A stretch of DNA of 63,434 bases from Bacteroidales bacterium UBA2714 (GTDB taxonomy: Bacteria > Bacteroidota > Bacteroidia > Bacteroidales > P3), in NCBI GenBank assembly GCA_002354035.1, contig DEKU01000069.1, positions 1-63,434 of the forward strand, in the 5' to 3' direction. Every line of letters begins with the position of its first letter. Within the stretch, counting starts at the first letter, position 1. The notes beneath the pieces were generated by a model. That model was not told where the DNA came from and did not search any database. It saw only the letters and a program-made list of their open reading frames with translations. A program made the position numbers and the translations under genes. Shown here piece by piece: positions 18,101-25,984 of this stretch.

Positions 18101-18177
18101 GGCTGCCCGGCAAACACGTTCACTGTCTGCTCCACAGCCTCGGTTTGGTACTGTTGTATTTTGAATTTGAATTTCAT
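15109..18177 (-). CDS. res: Type III restriction enzyme, Res subunit (DEAD-type helicase-nuclease)
   Basis: A 1022-residue SF2 helicase with a C-terminal nuclease. Walker A is EMETGTGKTYV (about 108-118), Walker B is VIMDEPQKM, motif III is NYSATH, and motif VI reads QEVGRGLRICVD. Near the C-terminus PDWAIAF followed by YFIAETKGS gives the PD...ExK nuclease signature of type III Res proteins (around residues 935-960). With Mod it would cut DNA after ATP-driven communication between two unmodified sites. Its ATG overlaps the stop of the AlbA_2 gene (ATGA), so translation is probably coupled. Length is typical. All key motifs appear intact. Confidence 0.92.
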   Translation of the reverse strand: MKFKFKIQQYQTEAVEQTVNVFAGQPSKDNAQYRRDLGRRKGKQAKAFDVDSGEVYEEEVGWRNSDVELTGQQLLDNIHQQQVAGDIPLSPTLSQPVGLGACSLDIEMETGTGKTYVYIKTMFELNKRYGWSKFIVVVPSIAIREGVYKSFTMLDDHFMEQYGKKARYFIYNSNNLTQIDSYSSDASINVMIINVQAFNTSFKEDAKNKEARIIYSKRDDFQSRRPVDVIAANRPIVIMDEPQKMEGEATQKALRNFKPLFVLNYSATHKTSHNCIYALDAYDAYRQRLVKKIQVKGITVQNLLGNQSYIYFDSIILSKNKAPEVRLEIEVKGAESTRRQTCKFRQNDSLFDASGLPAYKEYVITEINPRTNTIHFQNGQSLRQGEVMGDVSEKAIQQIQIRETVKSHFEKERALFKQGIKTLSLFFIDEVANYKSYDSDGNETKGPLWKMFEDEYGRYLNENLTLFEDDYQDYLRRFSAAEVHNGYFSIDKKGHSVNSEVKRGKDTTDDISAYDLILKNKERLLSFDEPTRFIFSHSALREGWDNPNVFQICTLRHANSATAKRQEVGRGLRICVDREGNRMDKERLGEAVHDINKLTVIANENYSSFVDALQKETKETLRERPTQATVEYFKDITLKVDGGQHTISEQEAISIVSYLFDNDYIDEKGNIQQAYHTDLENGTLALMSKKLQPIEEQVHKLIQSIFDPTALVDMVEDANDKAEAVNDHLNDNAEKKEFKALWNEINHRYVYTVHYDSEELIQKSISAINKELDVTQLKYVVTTGSQGDEELDFTGEQTTKTRVLRDVSTSSVPYDLVGDIAKAATLTRRTVVQILKGIQLSKLYMFKNNPEEFIRKVSHIIRDQKATMIVEHISYNRTENQYDSAIFTQEKSRQTIDKAYEAKKHILDYVFADSQGERTFAEELDKAEEVCVYAKLPRSFQIPTPVGNYAPDWAIAFNDNVGVKHIYFIAETKGSMESMQLKCAEKAKIECAKKLFNNISTSIVRYSEVSGYQDMLDVISSL

Positions 18178-20060
18178 TCTTCTGACTCCATTTGTTGTTT
18201 TGCCCTATATTTCTGTCTTGGGTGATGGGGTATGTCGTACATTTTTTCAATGACATCTGACATTTGTGGCAGAACCCGGTCTCTTATATAGTCAAGATCT
18301 CTACCTACATAAAGTGCAATTTCCTCAGCTGTCTTCCATTGTGTACAGAAAGACACCAAAATATCCCTAAGTTCATTTTTAGAATATCTTTTCCGATGAG
18401 GTCCTACATTACCGCCTGGAAGTCCTACATTACCGCCTGGAAGTCCTACATTACCGCCTGGAAGTCCTACATTACTGTCTGGAAGAGCAACATTACCATC
18501 TGGAAGAGCAACATTACCATCCGGAAGAGCAACATTACCATCTGGAAGAGCAACATTCATTCCATACACGTGGTACTTTGTTCCCCTGCCATATCCTGCA
18601 GATTCCAACATTTTTTTTGCGCACATCTTACTCAACATAAGTGTGATATCAGCCCTATGCACACCCAAGGCGTGCTGTAGGCGTTCATTAGTGATTTCTT
18701 CTTCAGAATAAGCTAACGCAAGGGTCAAAAGTTGCTCTTTGGGGATGCCAACTATCCTGTCGCCCAAAAGTTTTGTCAGGTTTTCCATAACCGTTTCGTC
18801 CAACAAAGATTCCATCGATAAGGTCAATACGACTTTGTTAGGCTTTTTCTTTTCGACAAGGTAAGGACGTTTCCAATTCAAATCTTCCCAACCTCGGATA
18901 ATCTTATCAACGCCGCTTCCCGCTTTTTCGGCGGAGCCGAGGAATGTGAACATCGTTTGCAGATACTTGTTCCTGCAAATACTCTCTCCTCCTTGGTAAT
19001 ACTGCCTCAACGAGATAAGCATAATACCAGGATTGGAGAATACCATCTTGTTGGGGTACTTATAGATATTTAATGAAGCATTCTCGGTGTAATCGGCGTG
19101 GACCAAAGCATTAGCAAGAGCTTCTCTCACTGCGATATGGGCTGGTGTTTCCGTCCTTCGTTGGTTCCCTTCCAATTGGAAAGGTTTGGGCAGGAAGTTC
19201 TGAAGTATGGGCAATACGCGGCTATAGAACTGGAACAAGTTGGACTCCCAGTTGCCATCAGGGCAGATTCTATTCACCCATCGGTCTTTTGGGTCTTGTA
19301 TCTCTTGATAGTCGGGGAAGAAATTGGGATTTGCATCCATAATGGCACTGTAAGTGCCGAACATTAGCAATCCAGCATAAGTCAAACCATACTCCCCCGT
19401 CTTTCTATCCTTTCTGAACACATTCAGTTTCTCCAAAAACTTGTCTTCCGGCAAAGCATTCCATACGTGGTCCGGGTTCCATTGCTCAAACCGGCGACGG
19501 TATTGCTTGATAGAGTCGAGATCCAAGTCCTCCTTACCAAAGTTCTTCAGAATCTGGCCATCTACAGGGCTGGCCAGATTGGCATCAGCAAACATACTGT
19601 TCACCTCTTCACGGGAGCAGTGGTAATCTCCGTCAAGGTCACGCCGATAGGTGCCTGTATAAGGGTCGAGTCCACAATACACGGGTCTCAAGCTTCTGTC
19701 CACCCTCGGGATATATAGAAACAGGAAATAGGCACCCTCGAATTGGACAGCCTGCACGTCGTCTTCTTTCAGCAATGCAATATTCACAACGGTTTTATTA
19801 TGCATATCGCTGAAGAAATCCTTTTGATATTTCTTTACTTGTGCCTCGGTAAGCCCGTCAAGAAAAAACTGCTCGTCCTTTTCTTTAATGCCAAAGACAA
19901 TAGCCCCGCCATCCGTATTAGCAAACGACGAGTATGTCTCCCACATCGAATGCGGGAAGCCCCCCTTGGCTGACTTGAACTCCATATCGCCAGACTCCCT
20001 ATCTTGAAGCAATTGTTCCAAGACAGGTTGCAGGTCTTCGTATTCGTAGATGCGCTTCAT
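18174..20060 (-). CDS. AlbA_2 (Schlafen-like) ATP-binding protein with seven-residue tandem repeats
   Basis: A 628-residue protein. The N-terminus (ESGDMEFKSAKGG, about 23-35; FANTDGGAIVFGI) is the AlbA_2/Schlafen nucleic-acid-binding domain; the middle (VREALANALVHADYTE ... GSAEKAGSGVDKI) is the HATPase_c_4 ATP-binding region usually found with it; two winged-helix segments lie near the C-terminus. Between the winged helices, residues about 502-553 are seven-residue repeats (NVALPDG four times, then NVGLPGG about four times). Such proteins are often annotated as transcriptional regulators and several occur in defence loci; the role here is unknown. It is wedged between mod and res, coupled on both sides by ATGA overlaps. 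Confidence 0.85.
   Translation of the reverse strand: MKRIYEYEDLQPVLEQLLQDRESGDMEFKSAKGGFPHSMWETYSSFANTDGGAIVFGIKEKDEQFFLDGLTEAQVKKYQKDFFSDMHNKTVVNIALLKEDDVQAVQFEGAYFLFLYIPRVDRSLRPVYCGLDPYTGTYRRDLDGDYHCSREEVNSMFADANLASPVDGQILKNFGKEDLDLDSIKQYRRRFEQWNPDHVWNALPEDKFLEKLNVFRKDRKTGEYGLTYAGLLMFGTYSAIMDANPNFFPDYQEIQDPKDRWVNRICPDGNWESNLFQFYSRVLPILQNFLPKPFQLEGNQRRTETPAHIAVREALANALVHADYTENASLNIYKYPNKMVFSNPGIMLISLRQYYQGGESICRNKYLQTMFTFLGSAEKAGSGVDKIIRGWEDLNWKRPYLVEKKKPNKVVLTLSMESLLDETVMENLTKLLGDRIVGIPKEQLLTLALAYSEEEITNERLQHALGVHRADITLMLSKMCAKKMLESAGYGRGTKYHVYGMNVALPDGNVALPDGNVALPDGNVALPDSNVGLPGGNVGLPGGNVGLPGGNVGPHRKRYSKNELRDILVSFCTQWKTAEEIALYVGRDLDYIRDRVLPQMSDVIEKMYDIPHHPRQKYRAKQQMESEE
18401..18558 (-). 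repeat. 21-bp in-frame tandem repeat inside the AlbA_2 gene
   Basis: About 7.5 copies of a 21-bp unit. On the plus strand the first four start GTCCTACATTAC and the later ones GAGCAACATTAC. Several neighbours are identical at DNA level, which implies recent slippage or conversion. The length is a multiple of three, so copy-number change would alter linker length without shifting the frame. Confidence 0.9.
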
Positions 20061-22822
20061 AGTTTAATGCCATATTTCTGTTCTCTTTTCTTAAACGCTT
20101 CAACACCACCTTCAAGTATTTCACACACATGCTCTCTTATCCCTTGAGACTTCAAGATATAATTACAATCTTTATCTTTTATTTTTGTATTTTCAAGAGC
20201 ACCATTAACATATTGGAAACGACAAGCATTTTCATTCTGACTGTCATTCCCTTGTTGATTTGCTACTATAACATTTTCAGAATCTGCACTCACAACCACA
20301 TTTGGGTTGTGCGTTACAAGAATAATTTGACGTTGTTTTTTCTTACGAAGAATATAGGTTACAAGTTCATTATAAATTGCACGATTATCCAGGCTATCCT
20401 CAGGTTGGTCAATAAGAATAGGATTTTTTTTGTCACTAAAATCAAGCAATAATTTAAGAATCACAAATGCTTGTTTACCCGATGACATTTGTTGGAATGT
20501 ATCGTTCTGATACTGCAACTCATAATCAATCACGAACCAGTTTTCTGACAGGAATCGTGTTGCCACTTGTTGAATTTCATTGTAGTTTTTAAGAGCGATG
20601 TCATTATTCAATGCTTTTCCAAGGAATTCTCGAACAACAGATTCTGTTTCATTCTCATAATTTGACTCAATCGTTCTCAGATATTCTTGTCTTTCATAAC
20701 TCCTGATATTAAATGTATTATCAAGAAATCCGCTCATCTCTTTTTTACATAGTCTCTGTTTTGCGCTTATCTTAAGTTCATCCGCCTCAAAGTGCAAACT
20801 ATCAACGACATTTTGAGCGTTAGTTTTATAATTTATATGGTTTTTGACAATAGCTTCGAAAAGACGAGTTTCTTCATCCTTGGCTTGCTTCTGCTCCTTT
20901 TCAAAGGTTTCAATCTCTTGTATTTTTTTCTCCTCCTCTTGAATCTTCACCTTTAAATCACCAATCTCTTTATTGTCAGAATAGAACTTTTGACCTTTTT
21001 TATATGTTTCCAAATCTTTGATTTGTGTTATTTCATTATTTAGTGTAGAGATTGAATCTGTTGTTGTTTTAATTAACTGTTGGATAAAAATATTCCATTC
21101 TGTATTTGCCCTTGATACAAGGTTGTTGAAACGTTCTTGTACCAGAGCTTGATTGTTGCTATATTCTAAACCTTCCAAGCCTGTTTGTCGCAGATACTCG
21201 TCGTTTATTAGAGGCCATGAACTAGATTTAGCGAAAACAGACAAATCACGATTCGCCTTTGCTATCTGAGTTTCTTTTTGTGAAATTTGCTCAGAAAAAC
21301 TCTGGCATTGATTAAGTTCTTCTTCTGATAATGATGCACCTTTGCTTAGCTCCTGTAATTTAGATTTCAATGTTGCTATCTCATTTGCTATTCCAGCTTT
21401 ATTACCCTTATTTCTTATTTTTTCTTCTAAAGCTAAAATTGTTGTACGATTTTGAAAAATAGCAAGAATATCATGTGCTAATTGTGCTTTTAATTTGCTA
21501 TTTGAAGCTTCATATGTGGAAATGATATGTTGTTCATCTTTATCAGAAATAATCCCCTTTAGTACTGCATTAAATTCATCTTCATTCTCTGCCAAATCAT
21601 ACATATAACTTTGTCGGAAAAAATCTATTTGATTTTCAGGGTGCTCAGCACCGTCTGCCCAAACAACTTTAATTCCATTCAAATGTTGCCTTACAAAATC
21701 ATCTTCTTCTTTCAATTTGACATTGCTCTGTTTTGCTGCCATAGCTTTAAGTAGAGTAGATTTCCCTGTAGCTCGTCCGCCAATGATTGTATTCAAATTG
21801 GGATTTAACGGTATTTCATCATTCCAAAAACCTGCTTCATCAAGTTCTACATGGTCTATTATTTGGTACGTATTTTTGTCTTGAGGAGTCATTAAAGATA
21901 CTGTTTTGCGCTCGTCAGGCTCATACAAAACTTGTCTTAAACCCTCAAATGTTGTTTCTGCTTTTACCCAACAATGACAATTGCCAATTCGGTCTTTATC
22001 TACAGAAGTAGAATTGTAATGGGCATCACTACAATCCAACAAAAGATTATTAACGCCACCATTTGTTAGTTTTTCTAATCCTGCAAAATAGGCATCAACA
22101 GTCTCTGCTGCCGTAAACACAAAATCTACACTATTTATAATGTGCTTTTTTTCTGCAATACTATTGTCATTCCACTTGATATCTTCCCATTCAGTTTTTC
22201 CAATTGCAGTTAAATACTTCCCTTCAAAAAATTGAGGAGCAGATTCCAATATATTCGTAATGTCCCTATAGTTGAAATTCAAATTATTAAATCCCTCAAC
22301 AAGATCTGACCTGTAATTGGCTTTTTCTTCTTCAGGAACGCTATCAATGATCTGTCTCCCTAAATTTCGCAAATTGTCTTCTGTAATCAAACCACCCCAT
22401 ACTAATGACGAATGCTCAGGTGATATTTGATATTTGGTTGAAAGCGCATTCAAAAATTGAGACTGTATTATATCTGCATCTAGTTGATCTGAGAAAATAA
22501 CGTGGAAATTAATTCGACTAAATTGTTTGTTTCCACCGAATTGAGCTAACCTAAATTCCACTACGGGCAGAATCAAATCAATGTTCTTTAATCGTCCTGC
22601 TTTTTTATATTCAATAACCTTTTTATAACCATCCACAAAAAGATAATCATTGATACCCAATACCTTTATATCATCTGGAAGTTTTTCCAAATCACGTATA
22701 TAATTCTCCCAAACGTCACAATCATTACCTGCCTCATAATGATTAACTATAGAAGCAGGAGTATGGACATGTAAATCCCAAATATGCCATTCTGAACCAC
22801 GTGGATATTTATTTGTTGCCAT
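20057..22822 (-). CDS. PHP-domain plus ABC-type ATPase (TrlF-like)
   Basis: A 921-residue protein. The N-terminus has a PHP phosphoesterase motif DLHVHTPAS (residues 16-24) with a later DCSDAH (263-268), as in PHP metal sites. The C-terminal two thirds is an SMC/ABC-like ATPase: Walker A GGRATGKST (348-356), a long coiled-coil section (about 420-690, rich in E, K, Q), ABC signature MSSGKQA, Walker B PILIDQPEDSLD and a His switch VTHNPN. This architecture is what is called TrlF family AAA-like ATPase in current annotation, and it is seen beside restriction and other defence genes. It probably hydrolyses ATP on sensing nucleic acid and acts as a nuclease, but that is inference. The gene is strongly AT-rich compared with mod and res and ends in an ATGA overlap with the next gene. 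Confidence 0.85.
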   Translation of the reverse strand: MATNKYPRGSEWHIWDLHVHTPASIVNHYEAGNDCDVWENYIRDLEKLPDDIKVLGINDYLFVDGYKKVIEYKKAGRLKNIDLILPVVEFRLAQFGGNKQFSRINFHVIFSDQLDADIIQSQFLNALSTKYQISPEHSSLVWGGLITEDNLRNLGRQIIDSVPEEEKANYRSDLVEGFNNLNFNYRDITNILESAPQFFEGKYLTAIGKTEWEDIKWNDNSIAEKKHIINSVDFVFTAAETVDAYFAGLEKLTNGGVNNLLLDCSDAHYNSTSVDKDRIGNCHCWVKAETTFEGLRQVLYEPDERKTVSLMTPQDKNTYQIIDHVELDEAGFWNDEIPLNPNLNTIIGGRATGKSTLLKAMAAKQSNVKLKEEDDFVRQHLNGIKVVWADGAEHPENQIDFFRQSYMYDLAENEDEFNAVLKGIISDKDEQHIISTYEASNSKLKAQLAHDILAIFQNRTTILALEEKIRNKGNKAGIANEIATLKSKLQELSKGASLSEEELNQCQSFSEQISQKETQIAKANRDLSVFAKSSSWPLINDEYLRQTGLEGLEYSNNQALVQERFNNLVSRANTEWNIFIQQLIKTTTDSISTLNNEITQIKDLETYKKGQKFYSDNKEIGDLKVKIQEEEKKIQEIETFEKEQKQAKDEETRLFEAIVKNHINYKTNAQNVVDSLHFEADELKISAKQRLCKKEMSGFLDNTFNIRSYERQEYLRTIESNYENETESVVREFLGKALNNDIALKNYNEIQQVATRFLSENWFVIDYELQYQNDTFQQMSSGKQAFVILKLLLDFSDKKNPILIDQPEDSLDNRAIYNELVTYILRKKKQRQIILVTHNPNVVVSADSENVIVANQQGNDSQNENACRFQYVNGALENTKIKDKDCNYILKSQGIREHVCEILEGGVEAFKKREQKYGIKL

Positions 22823-22834
22823 AATTGTCGGTTT

Positions 22835-24742
22835 TTAAATGATTCTTCTTATTGTGTCTTTGCTGTATTCTTCCCAGATTTGTTCGAAGTTGTCGGCGAC
22901 GTTGTCGGTGGCGAGGCTGGCGTCGCGGAGGACGAAGTAGTAGGGGTGCTGCTTGGCGATGGCTTTGATGGCGGTCTCGTTGACGTCTTTGTCGAAGCAG
23001 GCCATCAGGTAGCCGTTTGCGACGTTCCAGACGGTCTTGCCGGCAATCTCTTGTTTCTCTATCTTGGCCGACAGCTCGATGCCCAATTCTATCATAGCTT
23101 GGAAGAGCAGGTCTTCATCTGTGCGGTCAGGTTTGATATTGTCCTCAAAGAGCAGTTTCTCGTTGAACTCCTCTGGCGAGTAGTACACATCCTGCATATT
23201 GGAACTATCGAGTTTTAGCACGCGGAAGCCTACATCCAGTTTCTTCTGCTCGCCACTGAAAAGGTCACCCTGCTTGGCTTTCTGCTCTTCAAGAATTTTC
23301 TTACCCGCTCGGCGGATGCGTTCCTTGCCGATTTCGCAGATATTCTTGTAGCCAGCCTTGTATGCCTCGCTTTTTTCATCTGTTGCCTCGGGCAATTGAA
23401 TCATAATGAACTTACGGTTGCCACCATCATCTGCGTTGAGTTGCATAACGGCATGGGCGGTGGTGGCAGAACCAGAGAAAAAGTCAAGGATAACAAAATC
23501 TTTATTCGATTTCGAATTGATTTCAAGTTTCAGGAAGAATTCGATTAATCTAGATGGCTTTGTAAAATCAAAAATTGCCTTTCCATCAAACAAATCGCGC
23601 ATTTCTTTCGTTCCATCCTGAGTAAAAGGCCCATTCATTATCGAAACAGGTTTCCCCCGTCTAACATTCCCCATTTCATCATACAAATAAGATTTTGACC
23701 TAACCGTATATGATCCATCCTTTTGTAATGAAAACTCCACATCGTTGTTTTCTATTGCTTTTTCCATTCGTTCTTTTGACCACACCCACTGTTTATGTGG
23801 TTTAATTTCAACGCCATTATAGAAGATAGAATACATTAAGTTTGGCCTATCTCCTAAACTATTTGTCATCAAAGGTTGTGTTCTATATGGACCTCTTTGC
23901 GCATACTTTTCATCTTTTTTATTATACTTATCTCTCTCCTCTCCTTCAAATTCGCAAGTTATATCTGTTATTGGATTCCTTGAGTAACACAAAATATACT
24001 CGTGAGAACTAATAAAGCCTACCGTTTTGGCACCTGCTCCATATTTATTCTTCCAAACAACCGTCTCTATATGATTCTCAAGTCCAAACACTTCATCACA
24101 AACTTTCCGTAAGTTCTCCACTTCATTATCATCAATGCTTATAAAAATCACCCCATCCTCGCTCAACAAGTCTTTTGCCACTTTCAGGCGAGGGTAAATC
24201 ATATTGAGCCAGTCAGTATGAAACCGACCATTACTTTCTGTATTGATAACAAGGCGGTTCCCTTCTTCATCCTCTTGTCCGCTATTGTGCATATACTCAC
24301 CAGTAGACTGTGAGAAGTCATCGTTATACACAAAATCGTTGCCGGTGTTGTAGGGCGGGTCGATATAGATCATCTTCACCTTGCCGAGGTAGTTCTCGCG
24401 GAGCAGCTTCAGCACTTCGAGGTTGTCGCCCTCGATATAAAGGTTCTGCGTATTGTCGAAGTCCACGCTCTCTTCACGGCAGGGACGCAGGGTGTCTGTA
24501 GTTGGTGCATTGGCCAGCCGGATGGCATTGCGCTTGTCGGGCCACGTGAACTGATATCTCTCCTCCGGGCCTTCCACGATGTCCTTCGACAGCTCCTGCC
24601 GCAGCTGGTCGAAGTCGATAGCAACCTCCGGCCGGCCGTTCTCGTCCAGCCGCTCCGTCAAGCAGTTCGGGAACAACTCCCCAATACGTTTTATATTTTC
24701 ATCCACGATGTTTGTGGTTTGCATCTTCAGTTTATTCATCAA
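22835..24742 (-). CDS. mod: Type III DNA methyltransferase, Mod subunit
   Basis: A 635-residue beta-class N6-adenine methyltransferase. The catalytic motif IDPPYNTG is at residues 127-134 and the SAM-binding motif FFSGSATTAHA at 421-431, in the order expected for Mod. The stretch between them (about 148-428) should hold the target recognition domain and is visibly AT-rich, while both flanks are GC-rich, which suggests the domain was replaced by recombination. The start may be at 24742, 24739 or 24724; the first overlaps the upstream gene by 11 bp. Mod recognises and methylates the site for the locus and is needed by Res. It is followed 12 bp later by the PHP-ATPase gene, not by res as in ordinary type III loci. 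Confidence 0.93.
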   Translation of the reverse strand: MMNKLKMQTTNIVDENIKRIGELFPNCLTERLDENGRPEVAIDFDQLRQELSKDIVEGPEERYQFTWPDKRNAIRLANAPTTDTLRPCREESVDFDNTQNLYIEGDNLEVLKLLRENYLGKVKMIYIDPPYNTGNDFVYNDDFSQSTGEYMHNSGQEDEEGNRLVINTESNGRFHTDWLNMIYPRLKVAKDLLSEDGVIFISIDDNEVENLRKVCDEVFGLENHIETVVWKNKYGAGAKTVGFISSHEYILCYSRNPITDITCEFEGEERDKYNKKDEKYAQRGPYRTQPLMTNSLGDRPNLMYSIFYNGVEIKPHKQWVWSKERMEKAIENNDVEFSLQKDGSYTVRSKSYLYDEMGNVRRGKPVSIMNGPFTQDGTKEMRDLFDGKAIFDFTKPSRLIEFFLKLEINSKSNKDFVILDFFSGSATTAHAVMQLNADDGGNRKFIMIQLPEATDEKSEAYKAGYKNICEIGKERIRRAGKKILEEQKAKQGDLFSGEQKKLDVGFRVLKLDSSNMQDVYYSPEEFNEKLLFEDNIKPDRTDEDLLFQAMIELGIELSAKIEKQEIAGKTVWNVANGYLMACFDKDVNETAIKAIAKQHPYYFVLRDASLATDNVADNFEQIWEEYSKDTIRRII

Positions 24743-25382
24743 ATATATCTTTAAGATTTGCTAATACCAAAGAATAAAATATATCAAACCCTGATATGAT
24801 TTCAGGCTCCTTATATTCTCCATTTTCATCAAAGAACGATTCGTTCTCTATGTCTGGATTGGTTGGTATTTCAACCATTAAAATCCAATTTCTGCTTGCA
24901 GCTTTGGCAATATTGATTAGGTCTATAAGTAGTTTCTTGTCCTCTGCTGATACTTTTCTTTCTAAACACGAGGCAATCTCGTGTCCGTATATATTGCGTT
25001 TTTCATAACACTTGGACAACGTCAGGAAATCATTCTCCTCTATCAATCCGACACCAACCATCCATCGAAATAAAGACAATTTTGGATTCCAGTTCCCATT
25101 TTTATTTTTCTCCAAATGTAAAACATCGTTTATGTACTTTTTTTCTGCATCTTTATCTGGGACAAATTTTATCTCCCCATTTCTTGTAATTGGTTTGACG
25201 AAATTGCATATCAATTTCTTTTTATTTTCATCCCAAGAATAGCTATTGGCAAAAAACGAACGACTTTCTTCCATCCAATGCGAGACAAAATTCTCAAATA
25301 CCATTAAGAAAAGACTATAATATATTAGTTCCTTTCTTTTTTTCTCACGATCAGTTACAATATCATAAAAATCGGTATCCAT
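24732..25382 (-). CDS. Hypothetical protein with HEPN-type R-N-x3-H motif
   Basis: A 216-residue, mostly helical protein that I do not recognise by family. Residues 129-134 read R-N-I-Y-G-H, an Rx4H motif with a polar residue after the Arg, as in the catalytic centre of HEPN ribonucleases. It is followed by a helix (KLLIDLINIAKAASRNW), and hydrophobic helices (LIYYSLFLMVFENFV) come earlier, fitting a helical-bundle fold. The gene is AT-rich, overlaps the upstream DUF4391 gene by 28 bp and the mod start by 11 bp, so it is tightly coupled to the system. A role as an RNase effector set off when restriction fails is a hypothesis. Confidence 0.7.
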   Translation of the reverse strand: MDTDFYDIVTDREKKRKELIYYSLFLMVFENFVSHWMEESRSFFANSYSWDENKKKLICNFVKPITRNGEIKFVPDKDAEKKYINDVLHLEKNKNGNWNPKLSLFRWMVGVGLIEENDFLTLSKCYEKRNIYGHEIASCLERKVSAEDKKLLIDLINIAKAASRNWILMVEIPTNPDIENESFFDENGEYKEPEIISGFDIFYSLVLANLKDIFDE

Positions 25383-25984
25383 AACAATTCTTTTAGTTTC
25401 TGTATTTCTTGGTGCAACTCATATTTCTTTCGCGTCTGCTTCTCTGTACGACATTTCTTTTCGAGAACTTCTATCTGTCGGAGCAGTTTCTCTTTCTGTT
25501 CACGGTTGAGTATCTGCTGTTCGATGGACGCCTCCGATGTAGCGTCAAGACTTCCAATACTTGCCACAATATTGTTCCAGACATCATCGAGGTTCAGCCC
25601 TTGAAGTGGAATTGTGGTCTCTTCTGTTGGCATCCACTCCGATTGTTGTAATCTGGTGTGGAAGATGCATAGTTGCGTCTGATCCTCATACTGTAGGGCA
25701 AATACGATATTCTGAGATATGAGCTTATGAAGCAGGAGAATACTCTTTGCGTCGTATTCTTTATGTTTCAGTGCTACCAGCAAAACATAAAGGCCTTTTA
25801 TTTCACTTCCTTCCTTCAGCGCTGGTACAGTTGCCGAGGAAATACGCGCAACGAGAGTAAGCCTGCTTATGTCAGCATCGAACCGTTCACGCTCCGGTGC
25901 TTTGAGATTGAACTTCTCAAAGACGGCCTTTTTTGTAAGTGGCTGACTGATTTCAGTGGTGACAGGTAGTCCAAACATAGGCAT
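25355..25984 (-). CDS. DUF4391 domain protein
   Basis: A 209-residue protein that starts MPMFGLPVTTEISQPLTKKA and ends in a coiled coil (EQKEKLLRQIEVLEKKC onward). This matches DUF4391, a family known mainly from loci holding a SNF2-type helicase and a type III-like methyltransferase; its activity is unknown. The start at 25984 is chosen because its ATG overlaps the helicase stop as TGATG, the usual sign of coupling; the open frame extends to 26005, inside the helicase gene. It may link the helicase with Mod, given its fixed place between them. Confidence 0.8.
   Translation of the reverse strand: MPMFGLPVTTEISQPLTKKAVFEKFNLKAPERERFDADISRLTLVARISSATVPALKEGSEIKGLYVLLVALKHKEYDAKSILLLHKLISQNIVFALQYEDQTQLCIFHTRLQQSEWMPTEETTIPLQGLNLDDVWNNIVASIGSLDATSEASIEQQILNREQKEKLLRQIEVLEKKCRTEKQTRKKYELHQEIQKLKELLWIPIFMIL

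Noticed and set aside
18401..18558. CRISPR array
   Set aside because: The 21-bp units abut without spacers and are in frame inside a large coding gene; no cas gene is present.
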